The notes beneath the pieces were generated by a model. The model had not been told where the DNA came from. It saw nothing but the letters and a program-made list of their open reading frames with translations, and did no database searches. A program made the position numbers and the translations under genes. A DNA stretch of 64,000 nt from Camellia lanceoleosa (taxonomy: Eukaryota; Streptophyta; Magnoliopsida; Ericales; Theaceae): positions 157,300,246 through 157,364,245 of the forward strand of contig CM045763.1 of the NCBI GenBank assembly GCA_025200525.1, in the 5' to 3' direction. Numbering within the stretch: position 1 is the first letter of the stretch; each line of letters opens with the position of its first letter. Of the stretch, positions 22,620-33,559 are shown in pieces.

Positions 22620-24100
22620 GCGAGTGTGGCCATTCGGGAATGGGTTGTGTTGGGTGACATGGGCAAGTTTGAATTGCACTTGTGTGAGTCTGATGAGGGT
22701 GCAACTTTGTTTACTTTGAGTGCTCAACCTACCTTGATTGGTAAAGTTATAGAGGCATAGCAAGGAGACCGTGAAGTAGAGTCAATTTGTGATAGAATCT
22801 CCAACGGGAAGGAAGAGAAGGGTCTGAACATTCACTCAGATTTAAGTGTACGTTATCTAGACCGCTTGTTTGTACCAGAATCTTGCAGAGAGGAAGTACT
22901 TCAAGAGTTCCATCACTCACGCCTTGCGGTATATCCGGGAGGCACCAAAATATATCATGATCTTAGTCGTCAGTTTTGGTGGAGGGGCTTGAAGCAAGAT
23001 ATTGCCTTATTTGCATCGAAGTGCCTTACTTGTCAACAAGTGAAGGCTGAACATCAGAGGCCAGCGGGTTTGTTACAACCCTTACCGATAGCCGAGTGGA
23101 GATGGGAGCATGTTACCATGGATTTTGTAGTTAGGCTTCCTAGAACACAGTGGGGCAATGATGCCATTTCAGTGATTGTTGATAGGTTGACTAAGTCTAC
23201 GCATTTCATTCCGATGCGTACCGGCGACTCAGTTGAGCACTTAGCAGAGTTATATATTAGAGAGATAGTTCGAATTCATGGAGTTCTCGTAACCATTGTA
23301 TCGGATAGGGATCCTCTTTTTACTACCTAGTTGTGGCAAAGCCTTCAAGAGGCATTGGGAGGACATGCTCAGAGGTTGTGTCCTTGATTTCAAGGGATCT
23401 TGGGAAAGGCACTTACCATTGATTGAGTTTGCCTATAACTATAGTTACCAAGCTAGTATTGAGATGGCACCGTTTGAAGCCTTGTATGGCCGACCTTGTA
23501 GATCACCGGTTAATTGGGCCGAGGTGGGGGATGCACCGTTGTTAGGTCCAGAAATTGTTAGGGAGACAATCGAGAAAGTTGTTTTCATTCGGAAGAGGTT
23601 AACTACGGCCCAAAGCCGATAGAAACGTTATGCCGATAAGAGGAGATGACCTTTGTCTTTCGAAGTGGGTGACCATGTATTCCTTAAGATCTCACCTACG
23701 TGGGGTTTGATGAGATTCGGTAAGAGTGGTAAGTTGTCTCTAAGGTTTATTGGGCCTTTCAAGATATTAGAGAGAATTGGGGAAGTGGCGAATCAGTTGG
23801 CTTTACCGCCACAACTTTCGGGGTCTCACGACGTGTTTCATGTATCTATGCGTAGGAAGTATGAACCCGACCCTTCTCATGTGCTAGATTGGGTCGATTT
23901 GGAGATAGATGAGGATGCCTCTTACAAAGAGCGACCGGTTCAAATACTAGATACCCAGGAGCAAGTATTACGGGGCAAAACTATACCGTTAGTGAAGGTG
24001 TTGTGGAGACACCATGGGGTTGAATAAGTAACGTGGGAGCGGGAAGCGGAAGTTCGCTCCAAGTATTCGGATTTATTTGAACAAGCCCAAGTTGGTTTTC
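22620..24100 (+). pseudogene. Integrase and chromodomain-like tail of element IV, with deletion
   Basis: In the open stretch from 22866 the zinc-binding region has CLTCQQ, but the second His is replaced: AVYPG where relatives have AVHPG. The core keeps MDFVV (D86) and IVSDRDP (D149). At 23330-23360 the reading stops and shifts, and the segment carrying AYHPQTDGQSE-type sequence is missing. The catalytic Glu is therefore deleted and homology resumes at EDMLRGCVLDF. Stops also occur near 23620 and 23650. The tail has FEVGDHVFLKISP, HDVFHVSM, and LVKVLWRHHG with a stop before TWERE. Confidence 0.82.
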
Positions 24101-24399
24101 ATTAGTATTATTCCCCAATGTTGGAGAGTCATGTATCAAAGTTGATGAATCATGTGTTATAATGTATGTTATTTTTTTGAAATTGGGATTTGTTAAGAAT
24201 TACTATTATCTCATTAGAAGGTCTCATGCACATGAACTGTTGTTGTGACATCGTAACTAGGACATTTGGGAACCATGATGATAATGGTAAATGTTGTTTA
24301 AGAATCTATTTTGTGATTTGAAATTGAAATAGAACGATTGTGATTGCTAGTGACTCCTTGTCCAAGTAGTTGATTTAATTTCGGGTACGAAATTTCCTA

Positions 24400-24411
24400 T
24401 GGTGGGGAGGT
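24400..24411 (+). other. Polypurine tract of element IV
   Basis: GGTGGGGAGGT lies immediately before the LTR start at 24412, confirming plus orientation. Confidence 0.68.
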
Positions 24412-26673
24412 TGTGATGACCGGTTTTGTTGTACGTCTTTTCACTCATTGTCTTCATTAGGTTTGTTGCGTTCGGAAGTTTTTCTCAAATTCTTGTCCTT
24501 GTTTATTTCGGGTTGAGTGTCACTTGTTTCGGAGGGTGCACGGTCGAGTCCGGAGTGTCTGGAATCGAACCAGAAAAATTCTGGGCTGGAGGACCAAGGT
24601 CGCATGTGTGGGGCCTTGGGCCGCACATGTGGAAGATGAAGCTGCACGTGCGGGAAGACACTTCGCATGTGCGGGAGAGGACGCCGCATGTACGGGCCTC
24701 TGGGCAGTCCGAAAATCTACTTTTTCTTCTCCCTTGGCTTGTGTATATCACATTTGTATATCACTTTCTCAATCTAAAATCAACTTTTGCTCCTCCTTCT
24801 CTCTAAAACTTCCACCAAAACATCTTAAACTCTTGATCTCCTCGGATTCATTGGAGTTTTGACCCAACTTCCTTCATTAGATTTGGAGAGCTAACCGAGA
24901 GTTACATCTTGTGCAGTGGAGATTTGATTTCAACACTACCAAATTTGGGGTTTATCATCTCTTTTCTCCCCAAGAACTTGAGGTAGGGATTTCTTTGAGT
25001 TATGTATATATTTTTGTTAGATTAATGTTAAATTTGGAGCTTCTTGATGATAATAAAAAAGTTTTGGTTTTTGGCTCCAGAAATTTGTGGCTTGCAAAAG
25101 AAATTCATCTTTTGTTTCTTTGAAAGATTTCCTTGAATAGTTAAAGTAAATTGCCATAAAAATGATGTTTGGGGAGATTTTACCATGAAATAAAGAAATG
25201 CATTGTTTGGGGGAAAAACATAGAAATTTGGGGATGTTGAGAAATTATGACTTTACTTGTGTTAAATGAATGTTCACATGGAAATTTCATGGCATTGGAT
25301 ACAAAATGTCAAACTTCTTAGTATGTGAGAAATTAGTAAATATTTTTGGAATCTATTGTTTGAGTATGTATGTGTATAAATCTTGATATAACAAAAGAAT
25401 GAGGATACATTAGATGTGGGATTGTTGCTACATTTGAATAGCTATATAAATACATATGTTATATAGGTGAAATCGTATTGAGAAGAAAAGTGAAAATTGT
25501 GATCACAAATGGAGAATTTGTGGAAAAGTTTGTGAATGGTAGGATGTTGCATCATATGGATAATCACCTCATTATTCGATTGATCATTTCATTGCATGGA
25601 TTATTATTGCATGAGCACTCGAAATACCTTACTATTTGTAAACATTGAATTTGGGTTTGAAACTTGCATTAAGAAAGAAATGTTGAGAATTGTATTTATT
25701 GAAATGTTTTGGGGTGAATACGTTAGTAAGTCCGGATACGAGGTGTGGATGAAATTGGTTAAATTGGCCTGAGTGCCCGGGGTGAAAGACCGAAAACACG
25801 CGTGGAGGGGGTACTACTTACCTTCCGGTTAGCAACCGGTAAAGTGGGGTTTTTGGTAGTGCTAGGTATGCCTACTTGTAGACACCAACCTAAGGATTAC
25901 CTGAGTCGTATTTACCGCTCCCAATGAATTAAATTCTAAATTTTTGAATTATAGAGAATTTCAAGTTATCATTGTGCATGGTAGTTTTCAAAGAGATGTA
26001 AACAAAATCTTTTTGGCACAGCATGGCATTTGCATTTCAAATTGGAAATTCTTGCATAAATGTATATACTTTATTAGGAATTCTCTACTGGGCTTTATGC
26101 TCACCCCTATGGGATTTTGGTGAAGGAAAAGACATGGTGATCCTACCGTGTTAAGGGTGTGGGCACATTTTGTAGAGAGTAAATGACTCTTATTTCTTTG
26201 TGGTTCAATTTGCTAGCCAGAGTGCTATAAATGTATGGGTTCGTGAAACCATTTTTGTGTAACTGGGTTTAAGCCTTGGAATATGTAAGCCCTGAAGGGC
26301 ATTTTATTTATTTTTGGGATTTGATGTTGTACATGCTACAGATTCATGTATTTTATATCCTTGAATGGATAATTCGCATGTAGGACTATTTTTGTACAAA
26401 CCTTATTGATTAATGATTTAAAGGTTGGAGAATTGCTATTCTTCTTTAATGGATGTTGATTGATGTACCTAATTAATGTTGGATTATTTTGGGGGGTTAC
26501 ATTTGGTGAAATAAATTATGGCATCATTTGGGAATTTAGGTATTATAATTTTTAACTTTTTAACTATTTTATGAGATGAAAAAAATTTGTGTTTAGGATG
26601 AATTGTGGATTTCTTTTAGTTGAATAGACGGATGTAAAAGAAAAAATGACTGATTGAAGTGTAAGATGTGACA
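24412..26673 (+). repeat. 3' LTR of element IV
   Basis: It begins TGTGATGACC and ends AGATGTGACA, 2262 bp. Homology to the LTR of element I is patchy but clear around AACTTGAGGTAGGGATTT. It carries a CATGTG/CACGTG array at 24600-24700, a TATA-like GTATATCA at 24743-24750 and a TCTCTCTAAAAC leader phrase. The right boundary is inferred from the inverted terminal bases; no target duplication can be checked because the 5' end is lost. Confidence 0.75.
24600..24705. repeat. Five-copy 21-bp repeat of CGCATGTGCGGG motifs
   Basis: Five E-box-like cores (CATGTG, CACATG, CACGTG, CATGTG, CATGTA) come at 21-base intervals, about 40 bases before the TATA-like site. The position matches the CTCGAG clusters of elements I and III. 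Confidence 0.75.
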
Positions 26674-27160
26674 CTTTGTCTTATTAGTTATTTTGGTCAT
26701 TTTTTTTTTTGTTGTCTTTATTAACTATTTTAATCAAGATCCACGTTGCCAAACATGGTGTTATAGTACTGAAGCAAATATATGTAATGTTATTTTAATT
26801 TGATTTTTATTAATTTAAATAGTAAATCTATCACTTTGGGGTAAACTAAAAAAGCTAAAAACTTAAAAAGTTACTAAAAAACTTAAAAAGTCTGTACTAT
26901 TATTTTACCCTTTGAATTCAACTACCCAAAAAGTCAAAAAGGTAAAAGTCAAAAGGGTAAAACGGCCATTTTAATTGTACTACAATATTTTGTTACACAT
27001 CTTTTCTTAAAAAGTCAAAAAAGTTATCTCAAACATATATTTTTTTCTCTACTTTTTTAACTAAAAAGTAAAAAAGTGCATTTATATAACACATCCCAAA
27101 CAACTACTTACTCTTTTAACAGATAATTGGACAAGTATAAATATGAACAGTGTGGATTAT
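26674..27160. other. AT-rich flanking DNA, no gene seen
   Basis: Runs such as AAAAAGTCAAAAAGGTAAAAG and poly-T dominate. No reading frame, tRNA or clear terminal repeat could be supported. A degenerate MITE is possible. Confidence 0.4.
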
Positions 27161-27162
27161 GA

Positions 27163-27303
27163 GTAATGCTAAAGACTGCAAAGATTCCACCAAAGATTCT
27201 ACCAAATGTCTCACATAGGTGTGGGACACACACAATGTGGGTCCCATGTGGGTCCCATACCCATGTGAGACATTTGGTAGAATTTTTAGGATCTCTAGCA
27301 TTT
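27163..27303. mobile_element. Hairpin MITE, about 140 bp
   Basis: The left arm TACCAAATGTCTCACAT is repeated in inverse at 27260-27282. The outer ends AATGCTAAAG and CTCTAGCATT are also related by inversion. The centre holds repeated GTGGGTCCCAT. No clear target duplication was seen. The element is non-coding. Confidence 0.65.
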
Positions 27304-27639
27304 TTGGTGGATTATTCCTTCAAAACCATCAAATATCTTCTCAGTTTGGTGAGAGGTTTTTTGGTACCTTTCAACACTACTCATCTTTTATGGCACTTGT
27401 TCCTCGTTTCTTAAAAAATTGCTTTAAATTGAAGAATCTTACTATTCATAAATATTCTTAAAATCTTTAAGAAAAAAACTTTAAATTTATGCTAATGATG
27501 TGTGATAATGTTAAACTCACAATTTGATATTTACAATGTAGAAATAACATTATCACAACAGTGCAAATGCTAGTTTTTGATAAGGTCTGGAAATATTGTT
27601 TGATTGCTTAATTTTTGACAGTTGGGTGTTCAATACATA

Positions 27640-28265
27640 AACTTTTGGATCCTGAGATGAAAAAGGGGGGTGGGGGGGAGGGGGAATGATTGTAGTAGTA
27701 AGAAAAAGAATGGAAGTGATTACGATTTCTCATTATTATGTTTGGATGAATAAAAGAGAAGATAATTTGATTTCTTACTTATCTTATTTAGATATAGTCA
27801 ATAAGAAAAAAGAAAAGAAAATATCTTATTTTATTTTATTTTATTTTACTAAAATAACTTTCCATATTAATAAGTTATTTTTTTATGTTTTTTCCACTAT
27901 AAGATAATTTTGATATTTTAGAAAAGTTTCATTAAACTCATTGCTTTTCTTACCAAATTTCACCACTTTTGGTGAGAAACAAAACACAGCTTCACGTTGT
28001 GTTTGGTTGGGGGATTTGCGAAGGGTTTTGAAAACGAAAACAGAAAAGGTAGGTGAAATGTAAATAAAATATACCTACATTAGTTTCACACATTTTTTCT
28101 CTTTCTCTTTTCAAATCCCTTCCTAAATCTCCCAACCAAACACAACGTTAGTGAGATTTTTTTCTCACCGTCTCTCACAATTTCTCAATTAATCATCCAA
28201 ACAAGTAAGAGATTTCATTATTTTTTTTTTCTCACCACATCCCTCCATCCAAACGAGTGTTAGCC
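27640..28265. mobile_element. Composite of nested hairpin MITEs
   Basis: An inner element at about 27993-28150 has arms reading ACGTTGTGTTTGGTTGGG and their inverse, and folds almost completely. It appears to sit in a larger diverged inverted repeat, whose left side has ATGTTTGGATGAATAAAAG and right side the inverse (ATCATCCAAACAAG). A G-rich run at 27665-27684 lies near the outer left edge. The outer boundaries are uncertain. Confidence 0.5.
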
Positions 28266-28267
28266 TC

Positions 28268-28760
28268 TTTTATTTCTTCATTTCGCAATTAAACAAACAT
28301 GAATATCTCTATTTTTTTTTCTCTCAATTCTATCTCTCACCGAAAACTCTAGTCTCCGCTCTTTTATCCCCAAACCCTAGGGTCTGTATCTTCATATCTC
28401 TTTCATGATCTCACGGACTCTCTGTGCTGGTATGTGATCTTCTTGCCTACGAACATGGTGTACTCTCTGTTTCTCTCTCTGGCTTTCTCTCTCAAGATTG
28501 TAGTTGTATAATGGAGTTTTGGTGGTCCACCCTTTTATATTGAGTTTTGATCCTTTAGGTTGAGTTTGTTACTCCGGGTCATATTTTGTTTAATGATTCA
28601 GAGAAGCTTGAAGCACACTGGGGTCTCGATCTCATTCTTCATACATCAATCTTTGCTGAACAATGGAATCTTGGGTGGAAAATGGGTCCTGCCTATTTTG
28701 GGATGTTGGGGAATTTTGGGGTATTTCCGATGTGATTTCAGGAATTTTGTTTGCTAATAC
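28268..28760 (+). other. Possible 5' leader of a host transcript
   Basis: Pyrimidine-rich sequence with CTCTCACCG, CCAAACCCTAGGG and an ATG at 28405 is followed 22 bases later by a GTATGTGATC donor-like site. This is how many plant 5' untranslated regions and first exons look. No downstream coding exon could be linked to it. Confidence 0.22.
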
Positions 28761-28974
28761 AAGTTTTCATGGTTTGTGATTTGTGTTCTGGTCACTTTTA
28801 TGGTATTTTTCTGGGTTGGGTATGTGTTTTTATTGATAAATATTTTGGTATGTTTTTTGAGTATGTGATTGTATGATTTTGTTGAGAAAACCAAATGAGA
28901 GAGACATATTACAGTTGAATTTGATGATGTGATGGATTATAGCATTGCCAAAGCATAAGATTTCTGGCATGCTT

Positions 28975-29075
28975 TACTCAGTTGAATCTCCAACTTCACA
29001 ACAAAATCTTCATTCTCTTTCTCCTTCTTCTTTTTGACCTCATCTCGCAAGGCGGCCCAATTTGATATTAATGAT
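28975..29075 (-). pseudogene. Short coiled-coil coding fragment, unidentified
   Basis: On the minus strand an open stretch of about 50 codons reads NWAALRDEVKKKKEKENEDF and then VVKLEIQLSKACQKSYA before a stop. Its composition is that of a charged coiled coil rather than of AT-rich spacer. No ATG, splice sites or relative was recognised, so it may be an exon relic or chance. Confidence 0.3.
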
Positions 29076-29832
29076 TGAAATTGTATGACTCAAATACTTT
29101 TTGTTAGGATATTGGAGAACATCTTAACAAACGTTAAATGATAACTAATGTTAGCCTTAATTTGGCAAGTCTTTTGATAGACCACTAGAGTGTAAATTTG
29201 AGGAAATCTAGCTAAAACATGACATTGGCAGTGTCTTTAACACGCCGCTAGAGATGGTTATATATAGCAACAGCTCTATGTATAGAGGTAAATGTGCTCA
29301 ACATGTGTATACTGCTATTTACTGCTTTCACATTATAAATTATTGATGTAGATTGATCAATCCCACCTGATTCAAGTAATGGTCTTGAGCTGAGACTAGT
29401 GTATTGTAGAATTATTTTTCCTTATGGATGCAAACCATCTTATCTCAAGATAACTTTTTTACAATTAAATGACTAAAATGTTCCCCCAAGATAAGTTATC
29501 CCTTCTAATTCTATTTAGGAATCAAACATGGCAATAGATTGTCAACACCAATGAACACAAGCCATTAACTGTTGAATTTAAATGCATTTCATACTAGAAT
29601 TATTTTTTTTTTTTTCCTTTTTACTTCCACAAAAGTATAGTCCATCAACTTCACAATATTGACACCTTTGTGATAGCAATACCGTCTTCTATTTATAGAA
29701 ACACCACAGAAATGCAGGTCCATAACAAACCTCATTTGTTTGTCCTTGTTTTCTCTTCTTTATCTTCATTGTGAAGATATACCAGCAACGCAGCAGCAGG
29801 AACTGAGTTATACAAAATTTGAGAACTCTCGT

Positions 29833-30047
29833 TTAGTAAGACCCCTCTCCTGGAAGTTGAAGTAATTCCCATATCCCTTCACAAACCTGCATAGATCCAA
29901 TAAATGAAGTGCGTTTTCAAATGTTTTGAAATAGATAAGGGATGGGGATGGGAAGATAAAGCTAGATTAAATATAAATGACAATTAACATACCATCTTAA
30001 TCTGGGCTTTGATTGATGCGATTAGGCGTGTGTACTCCTCTATTTGC
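29833..30047 (-). CDS. Last two exons of an unidentified host gene
   Basis: The last-but-one exon (30047-29993) follows a CTCTTTCAG acceptor and reads QIEEYTRLIASIKAQIKM. It ends at ATG|GTATGTTAAT. A 106-bp intron (29992-29887) ends in ATCTATGCAG. The last exon (29886-29833) continues in phase with VCEGIWELLQLPGEGSY and a TAA. In the first exon only this frame is open, and both introns have normal plant borders. The protein family is not recognised. Upstream exons must lie beyond the fold-back and element III insertion (after 40900) or outside the window. This is the best candidate for real host coding sequence in the window. Confidence 0.5.
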
Positions 30048-30166
30048 CTGAAAGAGAAGTATCCAGTGATAATCAATTTGCATGTGTATCATACCAAGAA
30101 CCAAACAAAAAAACCGGACCTCATTTACAATAACTAGGCAGTTAAACACATAATAAAAAGGATGAA

Positions 30167-31133
30167 GAGGATCCCCTCCAGTATAGATTTTAGACTGAAG
30201 TTCGCTGTTTAGGTCTGTGGGGCTCACCACGGGTCCCATTTCAATTATTTGAACCGTTTATTTTGTTGGACACTTCGTGTATTTCATTCACACAAAAAAT
30301 TAGGTCAATTCGATAATTGTAACTTGTTCAATTTTTCACCAAAAAAATAGAAAACAATTGTGGTTTTAAAAATAAATCATATATTTTTAGATGAATTACA
30401 CTAACGGTCCCTATAGTTTGGGCCTTGTGTCACTTTAGTCTTTGACTTTTCAATTGTAATACATTTGATCATGAATTTTGAATCTTGTTCCAAATAAGGG
30501 CAATTGAAGATACCATTACTCAACTTCAAAGACAAAGTCGTTAATTTGATAAAATATAAACTAATTTAACAAAAATAAATGTTAAAAAAGTATTTTTTTT
30601 ATTTTTAAAAATTATTTCTACCAACTAAAGATAAAATTATGTAAAATTAGTAAATTTTTTAGACATTTATTTTTTTTAACCAAATTAATTTTTATTATTT
30701 ATTTGGATAATGATCATGTAATGAGTTGTTATTTTTATTTTCATTAAATTAATTTGTATTTTTTCAAAAGTCAAATATGGCGACAACTTTGATATCATTA
30801 TTAAACCAATCTATTAAATCAAAAAATTTAAAACTAAAAACATTTCATATATTAAATATATTGATTATACATTACAAGTTCAACAACCACCAATTACATG
30901 ATCATAATTAAAACACATAATAAAAATTAATTTGGTAAAATAAATAAATAAATAAATGTCTAAACGATTTATCAATTTTACATAATTTTATCTTTGGTGG
31001 ATAGAAATTAGTCTTAAAAATTCAAAAATATTTTTTTCACATTTATTTTTGTCAAATTAATTTATATTTTATCAAATTGACGACTTTGCCATTGAAATTG
31101 AGCAATGGTATCTTTAATTGTCCTTATTTGGAA
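30167..31133. mobile_element. Fold-back element, left part, split by element III
   Basis: From GAGGATCCCCTCC at 30167, about 560 bp can pair with the inverse sequence at 30880-31133 and 40604-40898. Matching blocks include CACGGGTCCCATTT, TTGTTGGACACTTCGT, TGACTTTTCAATTGTAA and the inner ACATGATCATAATT. The two arms leave only about 150 bases of centre. No coding sequence is present, so it is a large MITE or fold-back element mobilised by something else. Confidence 0.75.
31129..31133. repeat. Target site duplication of element III, left copy (TGGAA)
   Basis: TGGAA precedes the left LTR, and TAGAA follows the right LTR at 40604-40608. The opposite arm of the fold-back (CTTATTTGGAACAAG in inverse) shows that the uninterrupted target read TTTGGAAC. 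The right copy therefore carries one later G-to-A change. Confidence 0.8.
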
Positions 31134-33152
31134 TGTAATGCCCCGAAAATAATGATAATAAATCCAACTCATAAGTGGAAGAATAGCAGAAATAAAATAC
31201 TTTCATTTATCAGCGCTCGCATTACAAAAGATAACACATGCAATATACATTTATAAATGTACATCCTGAATCTATAGCATGTAATACCAGTTAATGATCA
31301 ACAAATCAAATGCCCTACGTGCTTACATTTTTCCAAGTCACTACTTGGTTACAACAAAAGAGAGTCATAAGCTCTGTACATATAAAGCCCTAGGCTTGAA
31401 CGAACATTAAATACAAAATAACATAAAAAGATCCTTCGGCTCCAAGGTCCTCCCAAGCTACGTCCTTGGAGGAGGCATGTCACCGATACCTGAAAATGGT
31501 TTCCCAAAGTAGGGTGACCCAAAGCCCAGTAAAAACAATCTAACAAAGTATATGAGAATTAACAAGTTATAAGTATGATACACATGTTCATTATCCAATG
31601 AAAAAATCTTTATAACTCTTTCCCAAAGCCATGTTATACCAAACTTGCTTCTTAATTCATTCATTTTGGTTCATTAGATACATCCATTTCATTCAACCCA
31701 CCAACAAATGTTATAACTCTCAAGTGTCCAACAAATGAAATCATCATACAAATACATTCTCTTCTATTTTATTTTCCATTTTACGGAAATTTCGTCTGTA
31801 GGAATCGGCACCCATGTATATGAATGGTTTTCAGGACTTTCACCCTAGACACACATGCCAACTTAGTTCAATGGAGTCCATCCCCTTTCTTCTCCTCAAA
31901 ACATGGAGTACATCTCCTTTCTCCTCCCAAATGTCATACATATACGATGTATTTCATTCATATTCATATTCAATGACAATGGTTAAAGGATTAGTTTCAA
32001 TTCGCCTAATCCACATGTAATATCTACAACAATCACAGTTATCCTCCACCGATAACCCAAAGCAGTTATTTCTAAATAGATGTACAATCTCTATAACAGT
32101 TAAATCATCAAATTTCCATAGGTGAGTGATGAGGCAAATCCAACAACACCATTCATGTACATAACTTCCCAATTTCATATTTTTTTATACCAATTTCATT
32201 ATTTGTACAAAATAATTATTCAAGACATTTTAATACAAAACTCCTCATTTTCCAAATATTAACCCAAATGTCAAAACCAACTATTTTGACACAAAGTAAC
32301 CTTACATCCAAACCCCATGATTATTTATATAATATCCATATAGAAACCCCTCTCTTCAAACTTGAACCCAAACCCTAGGTTTGCTCAAAACATCCCCAAA
32401 TCCCACAATTGTTACCCAATCACAAACAACTATGTTAAAAACCATAACACAGTGTATAAGGTCCCTACCTCAAAAAGAGAAGATGATCCAAGCAAGGGTG
32501 AAACTTTAAAGATGTCCAAACCCAACTCTATTCAGATCAAAGTGTAGATCTTGAGATGCTCTATCTTTTTAACAAAGGCGAATGGGTGGAGAAACCACTA
32601 GAACTAGGTGAAAATGTAGAGAGAGAGAGTGTGTGTGTGTGTTTAGAGAGAGAGGGTCTCAAGTTCAAGTTTTAGGATGAAAAGATCTAAAAAAAGTAAT
32701 GTAAAAATTCATTTTCACGATCTGATATACGCACAGTCCGCTCGAGTTCAAGAAGTCTCGCTTGAGCGTAGAATACACACCTCTAGTACTTTGCAGACAA
32801 CAGACAAGCTGCTCGAGCGCAAGAAAGGTCACTCGAACACCCACCTGCTCGAGCGTAGGAAACACTGCTCGAGCGTGGAAAACAACCCTCCGGTACTTTT
32901 GTAGACGTGCAACATACTGAGAGTTTGCAAATCCCACTCGAGCACAAGAAGGGCCGCTCGAGCAGAGGACCAAAATTTTGGGCAGCACAAGGTTTGAAAA
33001 CCAAGCAACCAACCTATTCCAAACACACTCAACACATCCAAATAACCAAATTTAAGGAGGAATAAAGAGCAAAAGACAATGAACAAAATTCAGAAACCAT
33101 AAACCCGAGTCCTGACTACCACAAGTGCCGAGTCAAAATTGGGATTGCTATA
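31134..33152 (-). repeat. 3' LTR of element III (left copy)
   Basis: It starts TGTAATGCCCCG and ends GGATTGCTATA, where TA replaces the expected CA. It contains a (GT)n run at 32629-32641, a TATA-like GTATATCA on the minus strand (32723-32730) and a CTCGAG cluster at 32735-32965. Reading frames crossing that cluster on either strand are repeat artefacts. Confidence 0.88.
32735..32965. repeat. CTCGAG palindrome cluster, left LTR of element III
   Basis: About eight CTCGAG or near copies lie within 230 bases, linked by AAGAAAGG and GCAGAC spacers. The cluster sits immediately upstream (minus strand) of the TATA-like site. Confidence 0.68.
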
Positions 33153-33170
33153 ACCTTTCCCCCTTAAAGA
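33153..33170 (-). other. Polypurine tract of element III
   Basis: The reverse complement CTTTAAGGGGGAAAGGT abuts the left LTR and resembles the tract of element I. Confidence 0.65.
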
Positions 33171-33559
33171 ATTTTATCCCCGAAATTTCAAATTAAATTT
33201 TAAAACGCATTTAAAACTAATTATGACAACGATAATCATTCAATTCCATCACCATGACCCATTCACCAGTCATCCATTCTTACTAACTCGATACACAAGT
33301 TCTAGTATCAAGCATGTCAATTACAATTCTCAAAACATTTACAATGTTTAAATCGAACCCATGTTCTTTTCCAAACTTTACTAAAAATATATACACATTT
33401 CTCCCAAAAGTGATACAACACACAATATTCCATATTCTTAAAACATATAGAATGCTTATATTGAATTCATGTTTCCAAACTCCCAAAACATATACAATGT
33501 TCTCATAATTTAAAACATATAGAATGTTGTTACATTTCATTAACATAATCAAAATCTCA

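Larger units (their letters stand above)
22620..26673 (+). mobile_element. Ty3/gypsy chromodomain-type element IV, 5'-truncated
   Basis: It starts inside the linker between RNase H and integrase (SVAIREW) and continues through integrase, a chromodomain-like tail, a polypurine tract and a full LTR. It is the same family branch as element I but lies on the opposite strand. Gag, protease, reverse transcriptase, RNase H and the 5' LTR are missing. Confidence 0.85.

Noticed and set aside
24426..24862. ORFs of 112-126 codons in both frames after 24412
   Set aside because: They lie in the LTR of element IV across its 21-bp array and have no Gag/Pol motif.
3829..26673. One Ty3 element split by unit X
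   Set aside because: The two pol pieces are on opposite strands and their LTRs are clearly different, so they cannot be two halves of one element interrupted by insertion.
32665..33012. Several overlapping ORFs on both strands across the element III LTR (also 40065-40551)
   Set aside because: They arise from the CTCGAG repeat cluster, which reads open in many frames. No domain or conserved protein is seen.
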